Shown here: positions 1-5,213 of the stretch, in pieces | How the letters are laid out: the number at the start of each line of letters is the position of its first letter | Numbering within the stretch: the first letter of the stretch is position 1 | Made by a program: the position numbers and the translations under genes | Notes under the pieces: model-generated | Told to the model about the DNA's origin: nothing | What the model saw: the letters and a program-made list of their open reading frames with translations, nothing else | The model's database searches: none | From: Chloroflexota bacterium | GTDB lineage: Bacteria; Chloroflexota; Anaerolineae; B4-G1; DUEL01 | DNA length: 6,280 bases | Assembly (NCBI GenBank): GCA_017743275.1 | Contig: JAGHZG010000105.1 | Span: 1-6,280 of the forward strand | Reading direction: 5' to 3'

Positions 1-76
1 GGGGGAGGTGGTGGCCGAGCCGGGGGCGGGGCGTTTCCTGCCCCTGCTGGAATCTCCCCCGGCCGCGCCCCTTTAG
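1..76 (+). CDS. 3' end of a possible gene, product unknown (partial)
   Basis: A reading frame open from the window edge (codons from base 2) ends at TAG 74-76 and encodes about 24 residues ending LPLLESPPAAPL. The composition (Val, Ala, Glu, Pro, Leu rich) is compatible with a C-terminal tail in a high-GC genome, but 24 codons of GC-rich DNA can be open by chance. If real, it converges on miaA, and the stem-loop with a T-run at 200-233 would sit downstream as its terminator. No domain can be recognised and the product is unknown. Confidence 0.3.
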   Translation, partial: GEVVAEPGAGRFLPLLESPPAAPL

Positions 77-94
77 GGCTTGTCTGAGAATGCC

Positions 95-175
95 CGTAGT
101 CAGCCACAGAGCGAAGCGGAGTGGCGTTTCAAGGACCCAAAGCGGCACTCCACTGGCGCTTCGTGCCTGACTACG
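95..175. repeat. Imperfect palindromic repeat (REP/MITE-like)
   Basis: The outer arms CGTAGTCAG (95-103) and CTGACTACG (167-175) are perfect inverted copies. Inside them the arms remain partly complementary, sharing CAC, AGCG and GGAGTG blocks, around a central loop near 128-142. The unit lies in the convergent gap between the left-edge frame and miaA and is not explained by either gene. It resembles a dispersed palindromic element or a remnant of a small non-autonomous mobile element, and its RNA would fold on either strand. The family is not known to me. The palindrome is seen directly; mobility is inference. Confidence 0.5.
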
Positions 176-199
176 AACGATTTCAGGCACAATCTTGAG

Positions 200-233
200 A
201 AGGCGACCGACGGCATTGCCGTTGGTCGCTTTT
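200..233 (+). terminator. Stem-loop with T-run, likely intrinsic terminator
   Basis: The arms 200-214 and 218-232 form a GC-rich stem of about 15 pairs with two non-Watson-Crick positions and a three-base loop, ending in a short T-run (TTTT, 230-233) on the plus strand. That is the layout of a rho-independent terminator for plus-strand transcription, such as a gene ending at 76. On the minus strand the hairpin begins at the miaA stop codon (234-232) but is followed by CTTCTC rather than a T-run. It may still stabilise the 3' end of the cmr-miaA transcript or end it weakly. Confidence 0.5.
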
Positions 234-1161
234 ATGACAGCCAGGCCCGGACCGCCGCCAGAATCTCCTCCGGCGGCGTCCGGGTGGCGTCAAACCAGCG
301 GATGCGGGGATCGCTCAGGCGGAACCAGTTGTATTGATGCCGGATGAACCGCCGGGTGTCCCGCCGGATCTGCGTCAGCACTTCCTCCAGCACTGCCTGC
401 CCCTCAAAGTACGGGCGGAACTGCCGGTAGTTGAGGGCCGACATCGCCGGGAGGTCCCACCCGTACCCGGCCTCCAACAATCCCCGGATTTCCTCCACCA
501 GCCCGGCCCGGACCATCTCCTCCAGCCGCGCGTCGGCGCGGGCGTAGAGGGCCGAACGGTCCATCGTCAGGCCGACCTGGAAGAAATCGCAGGGCGGGGA
601 AGTCCGGGCCGGCCTGAAGGGACCGGCGCGCAGGGCAATTTCCAGCGCCCGCACCACCCGGCGGGGGTTGCGCGGGTCTACCCGGGCAGCGGCTTCGGGG
701 TCCAGCGCGGCCAGGCGGGCCCGAAGAGCCTCCAGCCCCTCCCGACGGGCCTGCTCCTCCAGTTCGGCCCGCAGCGCGAGGTCCGGGGGGACGGGAGGGG
801 GAGTCCATCCCTCCACCAGCGCGCGAATGTACTGCCCGGTTCCGCCCACCACGATGGGCAGACGGCCGCGGGCGTGAATGTCGGCGATGGCTCCGTGCGC
901 CAGGCGCAAAAAACGGGCCAGCCCCACCGTCTCATCGGGGTCCGCGATGTCTATCAGGTGGTGGGGGACTCTGGCCCGTTCCTCCGGGGTCGGCTTGGCT
1001 GTGCCGATGTCCATCCCCCGGTAAAAGAGGCGGGAATCGGCAGAGACCACCTCTCCCCTCAGGTGTTCGGCCAGGTAGAGGGAGAGGGTGGTCTTGCCCA
1101 CCGCCGTCGGCCCGACGATGACCAGGACCTTATCCGACGGTACGGGCGTGAAACCGCACAT
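232..1161 (-). CDS. miaA: tRNA dimethylallyltransferase MiaA
   Basis: MiaA transfers the dimethylallyl group of DMAPP to N6 of adenosine 37 in tRNAs reading UNN codons; it is a cytoplasmic housekeeping enzyme. The 309-residue product has the family's usual length and motifs: P-loop GPTAVGKT (17-24), SADSR (40-44), RGMDIGTAKP (48-57), PHHLID (66-71), GGTGQY (106-111), NPRRVVRALEI (165-175) and a C-terminal RHQYNWFR (274-281). Two usual positions differ: DSRQ is DSRL and GGTGLY is GGTGQY. The start is the ATG at 1161, because no other start lies close upstream of the P-loop. This ATG is 32 bases inside the upstream cmr5-like gene and has no clear ribosome site, so its translation is probably coupled to that gene. 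Family assignment is secure; co-transcription with the Cas genes is inferred from the overlap. Confidence 0.97.
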   Translation of the reverse strand: MCGFTPVPSDKVLVIVGPTAVGKTTLSLYLAEHLRGEVVSADSRLFYRGMDIGTAKPTPEERARVPHHLIDIADPDETVGLARFLRLAHGAIADIHARGRLPIVVGGTGQYIRALVEGWTPPPVPPDLALRAELEEQARREGLEALRARLAALDPEAAARVDPRNPRRVVRALEIALRAGPFRPARTSPPCDFFQVGLTMDRSALYARADARLEEMVRAGLVEEIRGLLEAGYGWDLPAMSALNYRQFRPYFEGQAVLEEVLTQIRRDTRRFIRHQYNWFRLSDPRIRWFDATRTPPEEILAAVRAWLS

Positions 1162-1558
1162 AGGTCAGCGTGCGGTTGATCAACTCCTTGGCCAGGAAGA
1201 GCCCTTGCAGGTCCCGGGCCAGCGTCTGCCCGACGGCGATGGTGTCTTTCGCTCCCTGCAGCGGAAGCCCGATGGCGTCCAGGCGGAGCAGGCTGGGCTG
1301 GCCCTCCTCGCCCACCAGCAGCGTATCAATCCGGGCCGCGATTTTCCGTTCCGTGGGCGTCCCGCTGTAGCGCTTCCAGAGCACGTACAGCAGATACGCA
1401 TAGAGGCCGTTCACGTGGAGGATATTCAGGAATTTGGAGACGGCGTGCGTGATCTCCTCCCCGCTCAGCCGGTCCTCCACCCTCAGGCCATCCACGATGC
1501 GACGGGCATAATCCGCGCAGTAGAAATCCAGGTTCTCCACGGTTTGTTGGATACCCAT
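1130..1558 (-). CDS. cmr5: Small helical subunit of type III CRISPR effector (Cmr5/Cas11-like)
   Basis: This 142-residue protein looks largely alpha-helical. A central stretch, KFLNILHVNGLYAYLLYVLWKR (42-63, with NGL at 50-52), matches the Cmr5 pattern of a hydrophobic helix, an NGL turn and a second helix. Cmr5 (Cas11) packs as a filament along the Cmr4 backbone in type III-B complexes and stabilises the crRNA-target duplex. The C-terminal segment LFLAKELINRTLTYVRFHAR (120-139) is another helix. Sequence similarity to Cmr5 is weak, so the call also rests on length and on position directly after cmr4. Csm2 or another Cas11-type subunit is possible. The ATG at 1558 has a strong AAGGAGG (1570-1564) five bases upstream. 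The end overlaps miaA by 32 bases. Confidence 0.72.
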   Translation of the reverse strand: MGIQQTVENLDFYCADYARRIVDGLRVEDRLSGEEITHAVSKFLNILHVNGLYAYLLYVLWKRYSGTPTERKIAARIDTLLVGEEGQPSLLRLDAIGLPLQGAKDTIAVGQTLARDLQGLFLAKELINRTLTYVRFHARTVG

Positions 1559-1563
1559 CGTTC

Positions 1564-1570
1564 CCTCCTT
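1564..1570 (-). promoter_or_regulatory. Ribosome binding site of cmr5-like gene
   Basis: AAGGAGG on the minus strand lies five bases before the ATG at 1558, a near-perfect Shine-Dalgarno. It follows directly after a G-rich heptamer repeat region, so a G-rich RNA structure could compete with ribosome access. Confidence 0.8.
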
Positions 1571-1584
1571 AATCCCCCTAATCC

Positions 1585-2592
1585 TTACTCCCTACTCCCT
1601 ACTCCCAAATTCAACACTCGCAACCGCCCCATCCCCCGGGTGCTCTTGCCGCCGATGCCCAGGTATTCAATGTAGTGGAGTCCTTTTTCCACCTGTTCCT
1701 GCACCCAGGCGATGTCCTGGGGAATGGGCTGGCCGTCCAGCAGGAAGTCGCGCGGGTTCTTGTAGACCACCGGGAAGGAGAAGAGCGTCCCGCGCGGGAT
1801 GGCCTCGTAGGTATAGAGAGCACCCGTGAGCGCCGCGCCGGTGGAGCGGTCAATGGCAGTGGAGGTGCGCACTTCCAGGTTATTGTTGACCACCTGGGCG
1901 AAGAGTTCGTCCGGCACCAGCACCAGCCGGGTGAGCGTCTCCTCCGGCACATTAGCGGCCTTGAGGCGGGCCACTCCGGAAGAGGTCAGGGGGGAGGCCG
2001 GGACGGCGACGGGCAACAGGAGCCACCCCAGGTTCAGCCGACGGCCCGGAAGCCCCGTCTGCAGACGGAAACCGTGCTCTGGCTTCAACTGGATGTCCAC
2101 GTCCTTCGCCTCCAGCGCGCCCGACTGGACCAGTTCCCGCAGCCGCTCCGGGGAGGTGACCCAGACCGGACCGAACATAGAGGGGGCGGGGAAGAAGAGG
2201 GGGAATGCGTCAAAAGTTTGCACCATGCTGGGGGATGTGCGGCCGCCGGGCTGGAGAAAGCCGTAGGGGATGCAGACGGGGCAGTCCACCCGACCGCATG
2301 CTCCGTCCTTCTTCCCGGTGGGGCCGGTCTGGTCGGCGCAACTGGCGTATCCGACCACGCCCGGCTTCACCTCCACCGGTCGGCGGTACTTCTCCGGGTA
2401 GTGCATGGCGGTGTAGGTGCGGGCGACGCCGGCCAGGCTGGTCGCCGGGATTTTGGGCAGGTTGCTGGCCGCGTCCCGGACGATGGGATTATCCACCCGT
2501 CCCATCTGCATCTCCCCGCTGCCGATGTGGACGGGGTCCAGGGCCAGCGCGTAGTACGTTTTTCGCAGGTACGGCATGCTGACTTCATCCAT
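1585..2592 (-). CDS. cmr4: RAMP protein Cmr4 (Cas7), backbone and target-RNA nuclease subunit
   Basis: Cmr4 forms the repeating backbone of the type III-B effector and cuts the bound target RNA at six-base intervals. The 335-residue product opens with the family pattern HIGSGEMQMGRVDNPIVRD (22-40) followed by LPKIPATSLAGVAR (45-58). Asp34 in GRVDNPI aligns by pattern with the catalytic Asp of Cmr4 (D26 in Pyrococcus furiosus), so slicing should be intact. A Cys set at 85, 99, 104 and 107 (CGRVDCPVC core) probably binds zinc. STAIDRSTGAALTGALYTYE (244-263) and the Gly-rich loop GIGGKSTRGMG (312-322) complete the RAMP fold. The ATG at 2592 is preferred over the ATG at 2577 because AGGAG (2604-2600) is spaced seven bases from it. 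The gene sits 15 bases after the Cmr6-like gene. The exact subtype, III-B or III-C, is not certain. Confidence 0.9.
   Translation of the reverse strand: MDEVSMPYLRKTYYALALDPVHIGSGEMQMGRVDNPIVRDAASNLPKIPATSLAGVARTYTAMHYPEKYRRPVEVKPGVVGYASCADQTGPTGKKDGACGRVDCPVCIPYGFLQPGGRTSPSMVQTFDAFPLFFPAPSMFGPVWVTSPERLRELVQSGALEAKDVDIQLKPEHGFRLQTGLPGRRLNLGWLLLPVAVPASPLTSSGVARLKAANVPEETLTRLVLVPDELFAQVVNNNLEVRTSTAIDRSTGAALTGALYTYEAIPRGTLFSFPVVYKNPRDFLLDGQPIPQDIAWVQEQVEKGLHYIEYLGIGGKSTRGMGRLRVLNLGVGSRE
1586..1606 (-). repeat. Tandem heptamer repeat (GGGAGTA)x3 at the cmr4/cmr5 junction
   Basis: Three perfect tandem copies of GGGAGTA, read on the minus strand (TACTCCC on plus), cover the last codons of cmr4; the third copy supplies the first two bases of the TAA stop (1587-1585). 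Degenerate copies follow (AGGATTA, then GGGGATTA), running into the AAGGAGG ribosome site. The layout resembles the short tandem heptamer repeats known from cyanobacteria. Four G-tracts of three or more (three in the repeat, one at about 1577-1573) could in principle form a G-quadruplex in the mRNA; this is inference. Confidence 0.75.
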
Positions 2593-2599
2593 GGTCTCT

Positions 2600-2604
2600 C
2601 TCCT
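2600..2604 (-). promoter_or_regulatory. Ribosome binding site of cmr4
   Basis: AGGAG within a purine-rich run (GAGAGAGGAGAGAGA) fills the 15-base gap between the Cmr6-like stop (2610-2608) and the cmr4 ATG at 2592. It decides the cmr4 start in favour of the first of two in-frame ATGs. Confidence 0.7.
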
Positions 2605-2607
2605 CTC

Positions 2608-3693
2608 TCAGGCGGGGGTTCCCAGCAACAGGTCCAGCGCGTCGGACAGGGCCGCCAGGGTGGCGAAGGTCCGCCGCCCCACACCCTTCAAGGCCACCAC
2701 TCCTTCCGGCTCATCCACTCCGGAGACTTCCAGGCGGGCCTGACCAAATCCGCGCGTGCTCTTTCCGGAGAAGCCGTGGACGCGCATCATAATCACGACG
2801 GCCTCTCCCAGCGCCCTCAGGTCTTCCCGAATCTCCGGAAGGGCCTGTTCCTCCGTCCGGTCCATCAGGTCAAAGGGGATGTAGAGAAGGGTAAAGATAC
2901 CCGAGGCGCCGGCGGGCACCGTCTCCAGGAGAATCGGCACCGTCCCGGCCCGGGTCTTGCGGCTATGGGGGTTAATGACTTCCAGACCGATGCAGTCAAA
3001 GAAGGTAGGATAGCAGCGGAATCGTCCCTGGATATTCCCCTCTTCGGCCAGTTCTTCCTCCTCACCCCGGGCCTGCCCGAAGAGGCGGGCGATCAGCGGC
3101 GACGCCTCCCCCTCCGGCAACTGGCGGGAGAGGACGGTGCGCAGGATGCCCTTCCAGGTGCTGGCCCGCATCATCGGGACCTTCCAGACCGCGTCTTTCA
3201 TCACCGGGTTCTCGTGGATGTAGAACTCCTCATCGTCCCGGCTGTAGAAGGGACGGGCGAGGGTGAAGCGGAACTGGATGCAGGCCGAAAAGGGTGGCAG
3301 GTCCTGGAGGTCTATGCGGGGCGGGTAGATGCCCAGCCGGGCCAGTTGCTCCAGACCCGGGCGGATGACCCCTTCTACGTACGGGGAGTCCCCCTTGCGC
3401 CGGAAGACCAGGCCCTTGTAGCCGCCGCCGAAGCGGGGATGGCCGCTGCGGGCGAATTCCTTGACGTCGCTGGTCAGCCCCTGGGCCAGCAGGGAGACCC
3501 GGGCGTGGGGCCAGACCAGTTCCCGATACGGCTCCTTATGGTCGCCGACGATGCGACGGACGTCGTCCTGGGTCTCGCAGGGGTAGGCGACGTAGAAGTC
3601 GTAGGGCGGCCGCCGCTCCCCTGGCGGGGCCGGTCGGCGGTTCTCGCCTCCTCTGGGCGGAGGCCCTGATGCCGGTCGCGGTTTAGAGCTCAT
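2608..3693 (-). CDS. Divergent RAMP protein, Cmr6-like
   Basis: A 361-residue RAMP protein, probably a Cmr6-type Cas7 subunit that caps the 3' crRNA end of the effector. The first 30 residues are Pro/Arg-rich and likely disordered. An N-terminal region with few recognisable features (31-140) follows, then a RAMP core: the ferredoxin-like entry FTLARPFYSRDDEEF (143-157), PMMRASTWKGILR (173-185), ARLFG (202-206), an INPHSRK segment (240-246) and the Gly-rich loop GFSGKSTRGFG (307-317). The NPH segment and the following PILLETVPAG recall the Cmr6 pattern TPHY...PIPFLTV..G. The C-terminal tail LKGVGRRTFATLAAL resembles a helix-hairpin-helix, a weak observation. The frame also runs upstream to a TTG at 3726, but AAGGAGG (3706-3700) six bases before the ATG at 3693 fixes the start there. 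It overlaps cmr1 by 11 bases. RAMP membership is firm; Cmr6 identity is moderate. It could be the RAMP found in Csx11-type (III-C) loci. Confidence 0.78.
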   Translation of the reverse strand: MSSKPRPASGPPPRGGENRRPAPPGERRPPYDFYVAYPCETQDDVRRIVGDHKEPYRELVWPHARVSLLAQGLTSDVKEFARSGHPRFGGGYKGLVFRRKGDSPYVEGVIRPGLEQLARLGIYPPRIDLQDLPPFSACIQFRFTLARPFYSRDDEEFYIHENPVMKDAVWKVPMMRASTWKGILRTVLSRQLPEGEASPLIARLFGQARGEEEELAEEGNIQGRFRCYPTFFDCIGLEVINPHSRKTRAGTVPILLETVPAGASGIFTLLYIPFDLMDRTEEQALPEIREDLRALGEAVVIMMRVHGFSGKSTRGFGQARLEVSGVDEPEGVVALKGVGRRTFATLAALSDALDLLLGTPA

Positions 3694-4561
3694 CCAGCAC
3701 CTCCTTTCCGGTACGGGTGTCCGCAACCCCCAACCGCTGGAGGGTCGCCAGGACCTTCTCCAGCATCCCCTCGTCCCGGGCGTATCCCCAGAAACGGGAG
3801 ACGGTCTGGAAGGAGAAGACTTTCTTGCTCACCCCACGCCGTCCGCTGAGGAAGCCCGAGGGGTCTACCCTGACCAGTTCGTTGACCTGGCTTCGGTCCA
3901 GCCAGCGCGCGGTGTTAAAAAAGAAGAGGCGCAGGTCGGGCCATTCGGGAGGGGCGCGGCGGAGCCGCTCCTGCATGCGGGGGGAGGCGTCCAGGATGCG
4001 GGCCAGCCAGGCCTGGACATCCTTTCGGGTCATACCGGTGGGGAGCCGCAGGGGGGAGGCCAGCGCGACCAGGCCGTAGTCCGGCTGAGGGGGCTTGAGG
4101 GTCGTCTTGCCGCCCAGGGAGCCATAGCGGGTGATAAGCCAGACCGCCTTCGCCAGCAGCCAGCGCTCCTCCGGTTCGGTGGGCTTCAACTCCACGAAGT
4201 TCATTACGAAGGAGACGCCGGGCTGGCTGAGATTGACCTCGTACCCGCCCTCCCCGTCGGTAAGGAGCAGGCGCAGTTTGCTGCTCCAGCCAGTGCATCC
4301 GAAAAGCCGGCAGGTCGGGCAGACGTCCCGCAGGCCGTCCTCGGCCTCCCCCGTCCGATGGTAGGCCACTTCGTCAAAGGAGCACCGGTCGTCTCCCGTG
4401 GGGTCGCAGGCGTACCCTCCCAGCCCGCGGACCAGCACCTCGGTCCACCAGCGGACGGAGCCCATCAGGCTGGTCTCTTTGGCCTGTTCTGAGGTGCGGT
4501 CCACATCGCCGGTCCAGATAGGGGCTAATGTTCGCAGGTTCACCACAATCGTTCGGGACAT
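3683..4561 (-). CDS. cmr1: RAMP protein Cmr1 of type III CRISPR effector
   Basis: Cmr1 is a Cas7-family subunit that sits with Cmr6 at the crRNA 3'-end side of the Cmr complex and helps capture target RNA. The 292-residue product shows Cmr1 hallmarks: TLAPIWTGDVDR (11-22), the motif SLMGSVRWWTEVLVRGLGG (31-49), which corresponds to the family's SIRG.lRfWwR helix, and CPTCRLFGCTGW (81-92). Cys52, 60, 81, 84 and 89 offer a likely zinc site. A Gly-rich turn, YGSLGGKTTLKPPQPDYG (146-163), takes the place of the usual G-loop. The ATG at 4561 has AAAGGAG (4574-4568) at good spacing and begins three bases after the stop of a 40-codon ORF. It is the first Cas gene of the visible operon and its last bases contain the start of the Cmr6-like gene. 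Assignment to Cmr1 is confident. The length is at the short end for the family. Confidence 0.87.
   Translation of the reverse strand: MSRTIVVNLRTLAPIWTGDVDRTSEQAKETSLMGSVRWWTEVLVRGLGGYACDPTGDDRCSFDEVAYHRTGEAEDGLRDVCPTCRLFGCTGWSSKLRLLLTDGEGGYEVNLSQPGVSFVMNFVELKPTEPEERWLLAKAVWLITRYGSLGGKTTLKPPQPDYGLVALASPLRLPTGMTRKDVQAWLARILDASPRMQERLRRAPPEWPDLRLFFFNTARWLDRSQVNELVRVDPSGFLSGRRGVSKKVFSFQTVSRFWGYARDEGMLEKVLATLQRLGVADTRTGKEVLDEL
3700..3706 (-). promoter_or_regulatory. Ribosome binding site that fixes the Cmr6-like start
   Basis: AAGGAGG lies inside the 3' end of cmr1, six bases before the ATG at 3693. It rules against the upstream TTG at 3726, which would add 11 residues. Confidence 0.85.
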
Positions 4562-4564
4562 AGA

Positions 4565-4687
4565 TCACTCCTTTCCCTGAACAGGGAGGCTTTCCGCTGC
4601 CAGCTGTGTCGCGGCGCGCACGATGTCGTCGGTGTAGGTGAATTCTTTCTCTGGGTAGAGGGGGGCTTTCTGCTCTGTTTTTACCAT
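4565..4687 (-). CDS. Possible 40-residue small protein or leader ORF upstream of cmr1
   Basis: ATG 4687 to TGA 4567-4565 encodes 40 residues, beginning MVKTEQKAPLYPEKEF and ending AAESLPVQGKE. The stop is three bases before the cmr1 ATG and the cmr1 ribosome site lies in its last codons, as in tightly packed operons. The C-terminal half (YTDDIVRAATQLAAESL) could be one amphipathic helix. There is no clear Shine-Dalgarno before the ATG, and an in-frame TGA (4704-4702) stands just upstream. It may be a small protein, a translated leader, or the tail of a gene whose 5' part was lost when the adjacent insertion sequence arrived. I do not recognise its family. Confidence 0.4.
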   Translation of the reverse strand: MVKTEQKAPLYPEKEFTYTDDIVRAATQLAAESLPVQGKE

Positions 4688-4706
4688 AGATTTGTGAAAA
4701 TGTCAA
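4678..4706 (-). promoter_or_regulatory. Candidate promoter of the cmr operon
   Basis: On the minus strand TTGACA (4706-4701) is followed after 17 bases by TAAAAA (4683-4678), a perfect -35 box and a weak -10 box. The stretch is clearly AT-richer than its surroundings. It lies between the end of the damaged insertion sequence and cmr1. If this promoter is used, transcription would begin near 4671, inside the 40-codon ORF, which would argue against translation of that ORF from its ATG. Confidence 0.35.
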
Positions 4707-4773
4707 CCAGGTCCGCTGATGCACAAAACGCCAGCAAAATGCCATCGGGTCGTTGGTCATTTTCATGTAGTGA

Positions 4774-4800
4774 GTCCTCTGCAAAAAGTCCGAACTTTAC
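4774..4800. mobile_element. Probable terminal end of a degraded insertion sequence
   Basis: The segment TCCTCTGCAAAAAGTCCGAA and the following CTTTAC lie directly after the transposase fragment's stop codon (4802-4800). This is where the terminal repeat of a compact insertion sequence is expected, and the sequence looks like a terminal repeat. No matching inverted copy is present further right, consistent with loss of the other end. The exact boundary and any target-site duplication cannot be set from this copy alone. Confidence 0.4.
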
Positions 4801-5213
4801 TAACCCAATGCCGGGCGTTGAAGTGGCTGGAGGGCCAGAAGTCGCCATCGCAGCGCCCAAATCGCCTTGACGAAAGAAAACACAGGAGAACACACCGGCT
4901 GTTCTACCCGTTCTGGCTGCCGCTTCTGCCCTCCTTCCTGCCCCCTTTCTGCCTGCGGTGGCCGTACTCTGGCCCGCCAGAAGCGGTGCAACCGCCGGAC
5001 ATTGACCACCGCCGCCGACCCAATGACCATACAGGCCATGCGGAAGCGGCCCCGTACCGGGGCTTTCCCTCCCGCAAAGAGATGTCTCACACTGCGCACG
5101 ATGGATTCTACCGCCGCCCGCAGGTTCCGTCCACTCTCCAGATGCTGGCGGGAGCGACGCTGACGTTCTGCTCGTTGCCTCGCTTCGGTCGTGAAGCGCA
5201 AGACCCACGCTCC
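4800..5213 (-). pseudogene. DDE transposase, C-terminal fragment
   Basis: The minus-strand frame ending at TAG 4802-4800 encodes the C-terminal part of a DDE transposase. The recognisable block is GRNLRAAVESIVRSVRHLF, then GGKAPVRGRFR, MVIGSAAVVNVRR and LHRF (about residues 29-79 of the fragment). The Glu in RAAVE is probably the last catalytic acid. The N-terminal half with the other acidic residues is absent: upstream of about 5213 the homology stops and IS630 sequence in the opposite orientation begins. The frame stays open further upstream without resembling a transposase, and no good start codon is present. The element is therefore inactive. It is nearest to elements grouped as IS5-like or ISNCY, which I cannot separate here. 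It lies directly upstream of the cmr operon and points the same way. Confidence 0.7.

Noticed and set aside
334..1179. A 281-codon open frame on the plus strand
   Set aside because: It is antisense to miaA, which has all family motifs; the translation shows no recognisable domain.
1675..3669. A 664-codon open frame on the plus strand
   Set aside because: It is exactly antisense to cmr4 and the Cmr6-like gene, whose motifs, ribosome sites and spacing are convincing. Its translation is low-complexity and rich in Gly, Arg, His and Gln, as expected for a shadow in GC-rich DNA.
3694..3726. TTG start giving an 11-residue longer Cmr6-like protein
   Set aside because: The AAGGAGG at 3706-3700 is correctly placed for the ATG at 3693 and lies downstream of the TTG.
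4374..4784. Minus-strand 136-codon frame overlapping the cmr1 start
   Set aside because: Its second half is out of frame with cmr1 and rich in Arg/Pro. The first part (MKMTNDPMAFCWRF and onward, from about 4768) might be a remnant of a gene or mobile element, but I could not assign it.
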